A stretch of DNA of 64,000 nucleotides from Apostichopus japonicus (GCF_037975245.1 NC_092562.1:26858054-26922053), one strand, 5' to 3'; positions 25,601 to 36,557 are shown, counted from the first letter of the stretch. Notes: generated from the sequence alone by a model not told the origin. Made by a program: numbers and translations.

Positions 25601-28600
25601 ACTGAATACACTTGATTATATAAATGGTACCCTCACTATCCTGGCTGCATAGCAACAACCTGTTGTTAGTTATAAGGGATGCAAACTTGTCTGCAGACGA
25701 TTGACTTATTAACCAGTATATATTTCCCAAAACTAACTTTTCTCAGTCGAAGACTGTTTATGACTCAGACGTTGAGGGTTTAAGTGAAAGACACATCTTA
25801 TCCATTCAAGTAGACTTTCTTATTCAATATTTACGATATATTATGCTTTTCGTAACTTATTTCAGAAAGCAGTTTCATAGCATTGTTCTTCACCTTAAAT
25901 GGGGAATATGGATTTATCAAAGATCTAACAGATAACTTTACAATTTGGATGATTTAAGTGAACAACTATGCGCCACAGGGAATGAATACGTTCAGTTACC
26001 TTTTCATAAATGTGAGATATCTTGAACATTCTATGAACATAGAACCCTTTATTCTCTTGAAATGTCAGCTCCAAAGTCATGTGACCAACTTCAAATGGAC
26101 ACGAGTCCGTCCAATACTTGCAGCAACTCTGTAAATGGAAACATCAAAGTAAGATACCATATGATGAATTAAAAACATAAAATAATTCACCACATTATGC
26201 TACAATTATTTGATTTAAACTTATTCGATTAGGTCAGCATAGATGTGCTTAATTACTGAGGAAAAAAAGCAAACACATGTACAGCTAGAACAGGATATGA
26301 AACCAGTGACCTCATCACATCAAAAGGTAACTACAGTTTTATCAATAGTTCTAAGCATTAAGGTAACTATATAGAGATTTATCAATAGTTCTAAGCATTA
26401 AGGTAACTACACTTATTTGTTAATATTTCAATGTAGGTAACTACAATGAGTTGTAAAGATTTCTATGCCTTAAGGTAACCATAGCGGTTTGTCAATATTT
26501 TTGAACCTTATAGTAACTATTTATGACATTTAGGTACCAATTAGACTCCATTCTTTACTAAAATCTTTACTGAAATCAACTGGAAGAATACAAACTAAGG
26601 AGACCTGTATGACAAATGAAATCAACAAGTAAAGTGTTTGGTATCAAATTAAAGAGAGGGGCAAACGATCATACAAACATGAGGCAATGAATAATGAAAA
26701 CAAGGATCTTTACATCTATCAATACATGCAAAGGAGGTAAAAAGTAAAGATTTATCATAATAGTGTTCAATGAATACCAATCAGAAACTAAAATTTGCAA
26801 AAGAATTAGAAGTATAATTAAAATAAATCCAAAAAAAGGAATACTTCTTGGAAAATAATATAAATCTAACATTAACTGAAATATTTGTTCTACATGCCAG
26901 CAGAACATTGCAATGATATAAATCAAACATGCAATAGAAAAATGGCTAGTATCCTCTGTCAATATGATGAAACTATGTATTTAAGCCCATGATTGAAACA
27001 ATAATGTGACTAAAATAGCTGTAATCCTACGCATCTTCACCTAATGAGAAACTAACTACATCTGAGCCACTCTGGAGATAGATGTTACTATGTATTAAAG
27101 CCCATGATTGACAATATTTGATTAAATGGCTGTTATCCTACACATCTTTACCTAATGTAAAACTACCTACATCTGAGCCATTCTGGAGATAGATGAAACT
27201 AGGTATTTAATGCCATGATGAACAGAATAATGTGACTAAAATGGCTTTTATTCTACACATCTTCACCTTATGAGAAACTAACTACATCTGAGCCAATTTT
27301 GAGATATATGTAACTATGTATTTAAGCCAATGATTGAAAAAATAATGTGACTAAAATGGCTGTTATCCTACATGTCTTTACTTAATGAGAATCTAACTAC
27401 ATCTGAGCCACTCTGGATATATATGGTACTATGTATTAAAGCCAATGATTGACAAATGGGATTAAATGGCTGTTATCCTACACATTTTTACCTAATGCAA
27501 AACTAACTACATCTGAGCCAATCTGAAGGAAGATGTAACTATGTATTTAAGCCCATGATTGACAAAATAATGTGACTAAAATGGCTATTATCCTACATGT
27601 CTTTACATAATGTGTAAATAACTACATCTGAGCCATTCTGAAGATAGATGTAGCATTTAAACATTAAGAATAACATACGTATCATGAAAGAGGAAATTCA
27701 TCATGCACATGAGACCTTATTAGTTTTCAGTTTTGTTTTTAATTTGAGGAAAAAGTAATTGAACAAAGCTGGGTGTGTGAACAATTGCTACTGGCTTTTA
27801 ATGCAATTAATATGGTAAATGATCCATTTTCTATAACCACCTTTTATTCATTAGACCTATATTGATTTTGTTTGATAAGGTAAGTTGTATGGAATTAGTT
27901 CCATTATCATAGCGCATGATCTGTACTTTTTTCCAATGAAAGTGAAGCTTATTAAGGGTACATTAGTAGCTGTGAAAAGGAAGTAGGCTAATTGTTTCAC
28001 ATTTCACGGGCAGAACAAACAACAAGACTCCATTTGATGAACATCTACCATGAAACAACTAGTACGCACCATCACACACTATATACTGTGGTCTACATCC
28101 TGGGGTAATGAAGGGGTCACCCTGGTGAGAGGAATAGAATACGATCGATCAAAAACCATCTGCTATGGTCTACATCATGTGGTAATGAAGGTATTCCCCT
28201 GGGGAGAATAATTAGATCACTATCCATCACACACCATCACACATCATCTACTGTGGTCTACTTCCTTGGGTTATGAAGGTATTCCCCTGAAGAGAAAATT
28301 ATATTACCATCCATAACACACACTATACGATGGTCTACTTCCTGGGGGTAATGAAGGGGTTAACCCGGTGAGAAGAATAGAATACCATCCATCACAAACC
28401 ATCTGCTATGTTCTACATCCTGTGGTAATGAAGGGGTGCTCCTGGGGAAAAGAATTATATTACCATCCTTAACTCTAACATTTTGTAATTACCAAGGCTT
28501 TTCTAACATGAAATGCTTATATGCGACATTAACCAAATGATCCAAATGATTAATCTACAAAGCTAATATAAACAAGAATAGCTTCTCATATTTTAGGATA

Positions 28601-31600
28601 CTGAGTGAAGTTAATTTTTTTTACCTCATCCTTTGGATTCAGTGGGTTAAGCATTACAATAAGAGGGCACTTCCATCCATAGATCAGAGACCAGAAATCT
28701 TCGACAGTGGCTGGTAATGGAGACTGAGTTGCAATGAAGGCTTCCTTTTTGGTCAAGGACTGTATGAAATATGACAAATATATGTAGTAAGTTAATGCCA
28801 CTTTTGAACAATAAAACATAATACAAGCTCGATAGAAGCTGTGGAATCAGAGTTTAAAGAGGTCAGGTGAAATCATTGAAGTACTATTGCAGCCACCAAA
28901 TGTTGTGATTAGTAGCTGAGGACTGTTTACAGAATAATTACAGCAATTCTTGACAAATATTGCCCCTGCTATTAAATGAATAAAGCATAGAGAGATTCCT
29001 CAAATAAATCACACCGATCGCTGAAACATTCGTTGCATCCAACAAACAATTATCTCTCACTTTTACTAGTGATTGATATTTACAATTTTTATATAAACAG
29101 CTAGCATTTTGTTAAGTTAAATTTCTTAACTATGTGGGTAACCATTTTGACACTGATGAAGCCGGAAATTCATCAATGCTAATTGTTGATATATTAGTTA
29201 TTATTACAACATTTGAAATAACTTATATAAAAGAACATTTTAGCATCTCTACACACTTTAATTTTTCCATTTGTACCAGTAGAATATCTTATTGTGAGTT
29301 ATAAAAATATAAAAAGAATCAAGATGATGAAGTTATTGAATTGAAAGGCTTCAAGGATTTAAAACAATTCTGGAATGTTTTTCATCTAAGTCAAAGCATC
29401 TATATCAGAAAGCGATGAACAAGCAGTTGCAAGGAATTCTTACCGATGTGAAACAGGCGTTAATGAAGTTATTTGGCTGAGAATTGCTCTGGCTTTCAAT
29501 GAAAGGACGCTTTGATTCAACTGCAAAAAAAAATGAAATGTAGCAATATGAGTTATCATTCATCAATAACATACGTTAAAGGATAACAAATGCAGAACTA
29601 TTAACAACTTAATTTCTGTTTCAACAACAAACGGAATATTTTGCTGTGAGAGATACTTTACTGAGATAATGACAATGATACCATCTAAAGTACTTGACAA
29701 CAGTGGTAGTGCCCTAAAGTCATCAACTTATAGCTCACATTGGTCGACCACTGGAGTCTTGGGTCACCTGTGATCCTTGCATGCTATTGTGACTGAGTTA
29801 ATGATAAAAATCACCTAACTACTATATCTGCAGATCAAAGGTTGACCTTAGAAGTCCTTAGCTATACAGATAGACATAACTGACAGAATAAGGGCTTAAG
29901 CAAGTATTTCTTGCGGCCAAAATTTGTTAATATTACTGCTATAACATGAAAACCCTTAAGTGACACGTATTCGCGAATGTAAAGTCAAAGCAGCTAGTAA
30001 AAGATTGCTCTACAAATCACATATCAGTGTACAAAGCATGTGGTTTGATTACTATGTAGCACAACCCAAAGAGGTTCAGTCTTCTATAGGCACATATAAT
30101 GAACATTTTACTGACTGGTGTTACTATGGTGTTACATATAATGCGATAAACCTTAGTTCTACTTTCATGAGTATTTAAGCTGTCCATCGTAACATATTTC
30201 TAAAGTTTAATATTTCTATTGGGATGTTTGTTGTACTAAAGCTACATCTGAAGCCTGCACCAGTGCCTTAATTGCTAGTGTCTTGTGGATGGAATCTTGC
30301 ATATCTGTTAGCTCTGGCAGCTCATTCTTCCCATTGTTTTACACTTACCTGGTAACAATGATGGGAATCTGGACTTGTCTGCCTCTTCTGGAAGAACTTC
30401 ATTAGCTTTCTTCAACCTTTTATCAAATTTCGCTAAAAGCTGGGATGAAAAAAATGTTAATGCTATAATTTTTCTGGAAACTGGAAAATGAAAATACAGC
30501 AAATTATGGTGAACCAGGTTATCAATCTTCCCCTTGCTACAACCAATTAAATTTCCAGACCTCTGACATCTCTTAATGTCTGTCACTATATTGTATAAGT
30601 TTTAAATGTTAGAGAAAAAATATGCACTGCATGCTGGTTAAAATAAAACATCATGGATAAAATGAAGAATTAAGAACAATGCAGTTAATGATGAATAAAA
30701 TGAGAATACAGTGTCTGATCTTTGTTCAAAGTATTATATTTGACTGTTCATGTGCTGAGTGGTGATTTTTGTACTCACAGAATATTCCCTGACAAGTTTC
30801 TCCCGGTTGTCATGGATACTAAATGATGCAATATCTTTTGCTGATATCACAGTATCTCCACTCAGATAAAATTCCAAGAGACATTCATGTAGAAATCTGA
30901 ATTGAGCCTGTCAATAAAGCAATATGCCAACACTATATGATACTAAAATATCGCATATATATATATATATATATAAAGATCAAGGCAATAGGTAAAAATT
31001 GTATTGTTTATTCACTGAAAGCAACGTATAAATATAAAGTTAAATACATTGCGTATTGTTTGACAATGTGCAAGCTGAGTGGAATCATTAAAGGTGTTCA
31101 ATTGTTAAGTGGAACTCCATCAGCAAGGGATAGGTCTACTATCTATATATAATTATACAACAAAGGATCAAAGGTAAGGTGAGCCAAGTGTGTGCATGTA
31201 TGGCAAACTGGGATGTAGAGTTGGTTTATAATGTACTCACTGCAGTTTGTACCATCATAATTCGACTCTGTCTCATCTGTTCAACGTAACCAAAGGCATC
31301 GATTCTCAATCTGGTCTGGATAACATCCATCAGGCTGTACAGTCCTATGAACGTACCTGTCCTTCCAACACCAGCACTATACCAAACAGAAACACCATGA
31401 AAATAAAAATTAATATAATAAGAGGTAGAAGTAAGTGTGCTAAATTCTGGATTCCTGATTGCTGCCAGTGGAGTTGCCACTTTGTATACCCAACCCCAAG
31501 AGATCTTGTTTTGTTTCAATATTACATAAGACACCACTCCAGGACCAGCAAACCCTCCTACACATTTACTTTTTTCCAGTCGCCACAGTTGCAAATCAAG

Positions 31601-32168
31601 ATCAACCTTGTAATATCGTTGTAATATACATTACCTGCAGAATACCTGGTCTTTTACAGTACACTTGTCATGTTTACAACTGTTGTGTAATATGATGTAC
31701 CATCAGGCCATCTGTGACGAGGCTATTCATACAACTCTATTAGTTCTTTAAGATGTGCTAATCCCAATTGCAATAACTGCCGTATTGCACTTGTGAGGGG
31801 CCCAGGACAGGTTATTTGGGGCACTTTTAAACGATCAGAGACATGTTCTGACAGTGGGCAATTTTCCCTTTCATGGCAAGTGTCAAAATTGTACTTCTTA
31901 CTAGACCAATGCATAGGTCATTGCAACAATTGGCGATTTTGTACACTGTACACATGTTCCATTGTACCCATTGTACACAATTGGCGATAAAAGAAATACA
32001 GAATTAAGCAAACGAATACCTGCAGTGTACCAGAAGGGGACCGTCATATGTTACTTGATACAGTTTAACCTTGTTTGCCAGTCCGATCAAAGGTGTAGCC
32101 TGATGTGGGACATCCATGTCTGGCCATGTTTCGAAGTGCCAATTGTTCCCCTGTCTGGTTACACCTGC
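16548..32168 (-). CDS. Receptor-type tyrosine phosphatase paralogue, D1 plus D2, with in-frame stop in D2
   Basis: Exons in transcript order: 32020-32168, 31241-31376, 30779-30907, 30349-30439, 29444-29520, 28625-28759, 26000-26128, 25166-25302, 20576-20711 and 16548-16616. Nine of ten match gene 1 in size within 3 bases and all match in phase (one is 137 rather than 131). D1 is intact by motif: [31 protein letters not shown]2 retains Cys-x5-Arg (HC-IDGVGRTG) but has KSWD in place of a WPD loop, followed by an in-frame TAG (25258-25260). Without correction the protein stops inside D2, leaving D1 complete. It could be a truncated functional protein, a recent pseudogene, an allele or a sequence error. 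The tail is STYGNI-stop. FN3 exons at 34715-38156 may be its ectodomain. Confidence 0.85.
16950..20400 (-). mobile_element. Degenerate DIRS-like retrotransposon with inverted terminal repeats
   Basis: The two ends are inverted copies: + strand near 16965-17027 (GTGTGGCTACCATCCATCCAGGCCG, split here by description only) matches the reverse complement of about 20320-20375. Inverted termini are a hallmark of DIRS elements. On the - strand, fragments resemble DIRS proteins: VAYIKYQGGEKSPLLGQR near 18960-19020 (RNase H region), SLDLFATSDNEKL near 18820-18860, and LHLPPEPEFLANQSSSFTP then LCCPVRALKWYL at about 17803-17960 (tyrosine recombinase region). Many frameshifts and stops make it inactive. 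It occupies the last intron of gene 2. Confidence 0.72.
19470..19606 (+). mobile_element. Possible LINE/SINE 3' tail with (ATCTT)n
   Basis: The text TAATTACCCGTGGCGGGTTTAATAAAGTGA, described here in parts, runs into repeated ATCTT ending near 19604. A short direct-repeat tail after such a segment is typical of non-LTR retroposon 3' ends. It lies nested within the DIRS-like region. No coding part is visible. Confidence 0.4.
20576..20711 (-). CDS. Gene 2 exon 9: D2 signature, Arg retained
   Basis: 136 bases. With the previous exon it gives HC-IDGVGRTGIFLVTKSEME, ending LRGSNQHFIPTQ before GTATTT. Unlike genes 1 and 3 it keeps the P-loop Arg. Confidence 0.92.
20712..23555. other. Intron of gene 2 (right of exon 9), no gene seen
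   Basis: AT-rich intronic DNA with a G tract near 21892. No supported exon on either strand. Confidence 0.45.
23556..24790 (-). mobile_element. 5'-truncated Penelope-like element: RT plus GIY-YIG endonuclease
   Basis: One - strand frame runs from about 24780 to 23556, broken only by a TAG at 24225-24227. The N-terminal part is the reverse transcriptase palm: NPISPIIANLVMEWFEQ then WLRFVDDTFVI (catalytic DD), then NNNLAFLDCLV and VYRKPTHTDHYL. After the stop comes SNLVYGIKC, ESYVGETKQSIKARVDQH and a downstream Arg/Glu-rich helix, the GIY-YIG nuclease that PLEs carry at their C-terminus. The first RT motifs are missing upstream, the usual 5' truncation. It sits in an intron of gene 2 in the same orientation. 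Confidence 0.88.
25166..25302 (-). CDS. Gene 2 exon 8: D2 WPD-region exon with in-frame TAG
   Basis: 137 bases (131 in gene 1), phase 0 in and 2 out. It reads HRMHLKSWD, then TAG (25258-25260), then ENLFDITRL in the same frame, ending PVGHC before a GTTAGT donor. Similarity to gene 1 continues on both sides of the stop, so it is a point nonsense change rather than a wrong exon boundary. Confidence 0.82.
26000..26128 (-). CDS. Gene 2 exon 7: D2 central strand
   Basis: 129 bases, phase 0/0. It encodes SCCKYWTDSCPFEVGHMTLE, so the YWP motif of gene 1 is YWT here. It ends ISHIYEK before a GTAACT donor. Confidence 0.88.
26325..26540. repeat. Short imperfect tandem repeat, about 50-bp units
   Basis: AAGGTAACTA followed by TTATCAATAGTTCTAAGCATT recurs about four times with increasing divergence. 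Confidence 0.6.
26980..27660. repeat. Tandem repeat, about 110-115-bp units, six copies
   Basis: TCTGAGCC within ACTACATCTGAGCCA occurs at 27061, 27172, 27287, 27402, 27512 and 27627. Units also share ATGGCTGTTATCCTACA. Intronic in gene 2, between exons 26000-26128 and 28625-28759. Confidence 0.88.
28070..28470. repeat. Tandem repeat, about 77-88-bp units, five copies
   Basis: GTCTAC(A/T)TCCTG then GGTAATGAAGG recurs near 28091, 28168, 28256, 28333 and 28411, each preceded by CACACCATC-like text. It lies just left of the exon at 28625. Confidence 0.8.
28625..30907 (-). CDS. Gene 2 exons 3-6: end of D1, linker, start of D2
   Basis: Exons 30779-30907 (AQFRFLHECLLEFYL), 30349-30439 (linker ending SRFPSLLP), 29444-29520 (ending [10 protein letters not shown]) and 28625-28759 ([18 protein letters not shown]). 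Sizes 129, 91, 77 and 135 are identical to gene 1. Confidence 0.92.
31241..31376 (-). CDS. Gene 2 exon: D1 P-loop
   Basis: 136 bases, completing [20 protein letters not shown] and ending RIMMVQTA. Acceptor GGTATAG, donor GCA|GTGAGT. The catalytic Cys-x5-Arg motif is intact. Confidence 0.95.
32020..32168 (-). CDS. Gene 2 exon: D1 WPD-loop exon
   Basis: 149 bases. Acceptor TTGGTAG, donor CACTGCAG|GTATTC. It encodes [19 protein letters not shown] and ends PLLVHC. Same size and phases as 161-309 of gene 1. Confidence 0.9.
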
Positions 32169-32538
32169 CTACCAATACATAAGGTTTTAAATAGAATTGA
32201 GGTTCTGCTTTCCTACAGGTAAAAGAAGCTTCCTAGTTAGTTATAATGTTACACTCTCAATCGGCCTTCAGTAAAGAAACTGAAAAAGAGAGTACCTCTA
32301 TTTCTTTTGTATTAAAACTTGGATTGCAAACATGGTATGTAATTTATTCTCAAAGTGATCACTGTTAGTTCTTTCACGAAAACAAAGCAGAGTTATAGTT
32401 AAGCTCTACATGCAGAGAGCATGTTGTTTAATGTGCTACATACAGTTCATAGTAGGCTTTTATAGCAGGAGGAGGTATTAATCTACTAATCACAAAAAAC
32501 TGGTGTAACTATGTAACTGGTTATCATACACACCCACC

Positions 32539-32541
<3 letters not shown>

Positions 32542-32580
<39 letters not shown>
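32542..32580. repeat. (TA)n microsatellite
   Basis: Alternating TA immediately before a hammerhead motif. A longer TA array follows at about 32660-32720. Confidence 0.9.
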
Positions 32581-32581
<1 letters not shown>

Positions 32582-32583
32582 TG

Positions 32584-32628
32584 AGTTGTCTGATGATCGC
32601 TCAACGCTTGAAACTCTGAGTTACAACT
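32584..32628 (+). ncRNA. Type I hammerhead ribozyme motif A
   Basis: Stem I arms GTTGT (32585-32589) and ACAAC (32623-32627) pair perfectly, plus an A-T at their outer end. Core CTGATGA is at 32590-32596 and GAAA at 32610-32613. Stem III is ACTC-T-GAGT (32613-32621), a tiny palindromic hairpin. Predicted cleavage follows U at 32622 (GUU triplet). Stem II is weak in this copy (GC pairs only, two mismatches near the core). Hammerheads of this type with very short stem III are known from Penelope-like elements and retrozymes. Motif B at 43079-43124 is a second copy. Confidence 0.72.
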
Positions 32629-32656
32629 ACTAGAGTTCCACTAGTCTCAACTAGTC

Positions 32657-32659
<3 letters not shown>

Positions 32660-32720
<61 letters not shown>
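32660..32720. repeat. (TA)n microsatellite
   Basis: About 60 bases of TA between hammerhead motif A and the left end of an inverted-repeat element. Confidence 0.95.
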
Positions 32721-32723
<3 letters not shown>

Positions 32724-34498
32724 TCGCGTATCCAGGATCTAACCCGGGGGGGGGGGGCGCGAATTACCATCTAAGCGGAGCGCCACCATCGGTTGGCGCG
32801 GAGCGTTCCCGAAAATTTCTGGTTTTGATACCCCCCAGATCATCGGAAATGGCACTTCTCGGGCTTGAAAATGACCAACCAGATGTACACTTTTGCCTGA
32901 GAACCAAGTATTTCCCAAAAGTTTTTTTTTTCCATCCATAACCTTTTTGAAGATTGTAACCAGTCACACTTCATGTTCGACCTCATTGCATGTCCTATGG
33001 ATCATTGCTTTTGTAGGTGATTCTACGTCACGGCCCACAATATCCGAAAGCCCCACTTTTGAAGGTTTTAAGCCCATTATTTCTTGAGAATTTGAAAATT
33101 CACATTTCTCGTGAATAAAAATCACTTCAAAACATACCCATAATGTTGCACAAAATTAAATCTATGGACAACCAATATAGAAAAACCCTCTTCAACCCCT
33201 AATAGACAGGTCGAAATTGCACCAGTAGAAGAAAGTAGAAGAAAGGGCTGCAACCCCCCCCCCCCCGCAACCGATTTTTTTCCCATTTTTGGGGGGCACC
33301 TACTGAAAGAAAAATACATAGCAATGAATAGCTTAAAAATTACCTCCTTGGGATTTAAAATAAAGTTCTAAGCTTGGCCGACATTACTACTGTAAAAGAG
33401 AGTTTTGACATAAATGGATGCTGTAAATGAATGCTTTTTCTCCATCTACATAAGACATTTGGTTGTTTACATTAGCATCCGGCGGTATACTGTGCAACTT
33501 TCACGGACCGTGCGGAACACGATGCCATGCAATGTAATGACCGATGCTTGCTTATATGATATTGGCATCGAGATGTTGAACGCGCGCTTAGCGCGCGAAA
33601 AATTTCGGTTTTTTTTCGAGCAAGTCGTTACAGCCCCAAATCCAATTGGGCTCCTACGCCTTTGACTACACACATAGACAGTTTTTTGAGGCTGTTCATC
33701 GTGGAACATGCATTTCAATGATTGAAATGCATGTTCCACGATGAACATCATGATATGATGTTGTATCTGCTCTTTGCTTTACAAATTCGAACAGGCGTGT
33801 AGCGAGTATTTGCCAAGGAAGGGGCGAAGCCTGTAGGCAAACTATCTAAGCGAAGCGCCACCATGGGTTGGCGCGAAGCGTACAATAAAAATTTTGGCCG
33901 AAAATGCCTCCCAGATTGCTGGAAATGACACTTCCCAGGCCTTGTAAGTTGCATCTAAGCATTGTCTAATTTGAAATTACTAGCGATGTCATAAAGAAAA
34001 TTTGCTCGGGGGGGGGGGGCGGTCGTCCCCTTCCCGAAATGCGTCATGTTCTTCGACGACTCGGTCGAGTTCAAGACCAGCCACAGTTGGTTCCATATAG
34101 AACAATTGTACTACAATTTGTACAGTTGTTTAAGGCGTCCATACACACACAGGCGTTATGATAGACCATAAATAGTATTTATATAGATACATTCGTGAGA
34201 GAGGAAAAGTGGAAACGTCAAACATGGAGTTGTCGGTGTAATGGGTAGAGTGAGGCGCACACCCCCTCCGTAATCCTTGATCTGTCACTGGCTACCCTGT
34301 GTATATAATAGGGATCAGCGCTTGAACTATGACTGTTCCTCTTTCTCTTCCCGAGGTCTTGGCTCTCTTCTACTCCCTCCTTTTCTTTTTCTCTTTTTTT
34401 TTCTTTTTGTTTTCCCTTCCTTTCTCTCCTCCTTTTCTTTTTTCCCCCTCCTTTTCCCTTTTTTCTTCTTTTTTTTCTCTCCCCTTTTCCTTACCCGG

Positions 34499-34500
<2 letters not shown>
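32721..34500. mobile_element. Non-autonomous DNA transposon, copy 2 (right end lost)
   Basis: The left end, CAGTCGCGTATCCAGG, and most of the interior match 3235-4941, including ACCAACCAGATG, CAGTCACAC and the CT-rich tract near 34330-34490. The copy stops at ACCCGGGG (34493-34500), where a long TA array takes over, so the right inverted repeat is missing. About 33400-33780, including a perfect hairpin at 33693-33747, has no clear counterpart in copy 1 and may be a nested insertion. Confidence 0.75.
33693..33747. repeat. Perfect 27-bp inverted repeat with one-base loop
   Basis: Arm 33693-33719 (TGTTCATCGTGGAACATGCA and on) is the exact reverse complement of 33721-33747; base 33720 is the centre. 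No mismatch in 27 pairs; pairing ends at 33692/33748. Confidence 0.95.
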
Positions 34501-34565
<65 letters not shown>

Positions 34566-34567
34566 TA

Positions 34568-34621
<54 letters not shown>

Positions 34622-34630
34622 TATATACTC
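34501..34630. repeat. Compound (TA)n/(TG)n microsatellite
   Basis: Two TA blocks separated by a short GTGTGTGTG run. It replaces the right end of the preceding transposon copy. Confidence 0.95.
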
Positions 34631-34714
34631 GATACCTCTTAAGCCGTTAGGGTTCATTAATCATGAAAGGTGTCTGCAGCTATTTATATTTGGGTCAAAA
34701 ACAAATGTTCTTAC

Positions 34715-35025
34715 TGCCTTTATTGCAGGCTGGTGAGTCTGTATGTTCACGTGGATATCCTTCTCCTCCATAGCCTTCTCTTACAACTGCAATACTAAAA
34801 TTGTAGAGTGTACATTCGATCAAGTTCTCAAATTGATAAAAATGGGTTTCCATAGATGCGTTGTGTTTCACATTTTCACCACGTTGCCATTGACTAGATG
34901 ACGTGTTCTTGTGGTAAGGAACATAGGCTATGATTGGAGGAATGCCTTGGTCTCTGTCAATAGTCCACGTATCCCACTGAATAGTTAATGTTTCACAGTC
35001 ACGGTTCCATGTACTAAGAGAATCA
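34715..35025 (-). CDS. Fibronectin type III exon (candidate ectodomain of gene 2)
   Basis: 311 bases between a TTATTCTCAG acceptor and a GTAAGA donor. It encodes DSLSTWNRDCETLTIQWDTW, GIPPIIAYVPY and CTLYNFSIAVVREG. TIQW, the Y-x-x-Y strand and LYNFSIAVV fit FN3 strands B, C and F. The reading frame demands phase 2 in and phase 1 out, which does not match the exons upstream, so an exon is missing or the frame is damaged. Confidence 0.7.
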
Positions 35026-35491
35026 CTGAGAATAAGAATAGGAAAGAAAACGAAAAATGAAGAAAATAAGACTATGGGCATGAACTTGACAATCTATCAT
35101 TTTTTTTTTGATAGACATGAGAGTTTCTTGCGATCTGATAAAAACAAAATATTTTTACTTTGATTAACCATTGAACCAACATTTGTGAGGCTGAAATGTG
35201 CTTATGGACAATCTTTTCCGTAATATAAATAAAAACATACGCCCCCTCGTCGAGAAATTGTTATTAACACGAGGGCAAAATATTTGAGACGACTTCAAAA
35301 ATGTGCATGTAAATACATGGATATGCCTATTTTCAAATTAACATCACTAGTCAATGTTCAATGTGTTTGTTTATTATCCAAAATACTCATAATAAGAACT
35401 TAAGTAACTGAAACAATTCGCTTTAAATGAGATGTATCTGTCCAACGACTTCATAAATACATGTGATACTATAATTGTTTTAACACTATAC

Positions 35492-35568
35492 CGTCCAAGT
35501 CACATTTATAAGCTCCTGTTGGGCCCCAGCTATAGACGTTTCGGCATTAGTTGGTGTGATGCCCGGAT
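35492..35568 (-). CDS. Possible first-half FN3 exon
   Basis: 77 bases, phase 1 in and 0 out, between GATCACAG and ACG|GTATAG. It encodes DPGITPTNAETSIAGAQQEL then INVTWT, the A-B strands of an FN3 domain. The same size and phases occur in the FN3 half-exon at 38080-38156, which supports it. No matching second half was found. Confidence 0.5.
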
Positions 35569-36182
35569 CTGTGATCATGACATTATTTTCTTAACAAGAT
35601 AAGTAATGGATTTGAATCCTTAAACGGACCAATATGTGGAATGAAATATTGACATATTCTACCATGTTGCTTGTATTACACAAGTACACGTGTAAGTCTA
35701 TATACACAGCTGATAAGTATTATATACGCAAATGGTATGAAGACTTGTGTCTAATTCACCTTTAAAGCAATAAAAGAAATATCCTATGAGTATAAAGTTG
35801 ATGAGAAAATGTCTAATGGTCATAAAACCACAAGCCCCTAATATAGGTGTAGTATTTGAAATTGTCTTTTAAGTCACGTAAGTTTTATCGTGATTAACAT
35901 AGATCAAACCAATAATCCTCTCTACAACCAATGTAGTGACCATGGATTGAATAAAAGCTAGAATCATAGAAAGGGTGGGACTTCAATCAATGTGTTTGTC
36001 TAGTATTTGTATCTTGTTGTATCTGTTTTTCTATTTGTTAATATTATATTTTAAGATCGAAAACTCTGTAACAGTGTCATTGTTATTCTTTTGACGTCCT
36101 CTTCACATGCTTCCACCATTGATGACAATTACCGTATTTATTTTAATAACTTGTTCTACATTGAACTTCTATATTTCTTTAC

Positions 36183-36506
36183 CGCGGCAGTATGTTTTAG
36201 TCCTAATTAAGACTGGACCCGGTGTTACATCTCCATTAGGCCCTTCTCTCACAGCTGTAACTCTGAAGTCATATTCTGTGTCTGGTTCAAATGGTGTCAT
36301 CATCACAGAATACATTTCTTGGTCGTCGCTCGCATTAACTGTTATAAAGGTACTCGGCCAGTCTTCGCTCTCCGACTCCTTGGTAAATAATCTATATTCA
36401 ACCACCGGAGGAGTCCCAATGACGCCATCCCATGGCGGCCAATTAACTGTTAGTGAATCTGAGCTGACATGAATGACTGTTGGAGCGGCTTGGTACTCTG
36501 GAAGTC
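36183..36506 (-). CDS. Fibronectin type III exon
   Basis: 324 bases, phase 1/1, a classic symmetrical domain exon. It encodes APTVIHVSSDSLTVNWPPWD, GTPPVVEYRLF and TEYDFRVTAVREGPNGD: strands A-C and the YDFRV F strand. Acceptor CTTGTCTAG, donor GCG|GTAAAG. Confidence 0.85.
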
Positions 36507-36557
36507 CTAGACAAGTTATTATGTAAAATATGAACGATACTACAAATTGAGTTAACA

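Noticed and set aside
29150-29190. CTGATGA followed by GAAA, another possible hammerhead
   Set aside because: Only five bases separate the two core elements, so no stem II can form, and no matching stem I arms were found.
34277-34657. Frames rich in Ser/Phe and Tyr-Ile repeats
   Set aside because: Produced by a CT-rich tract and TA microsatellite at the end of a transposon copy.
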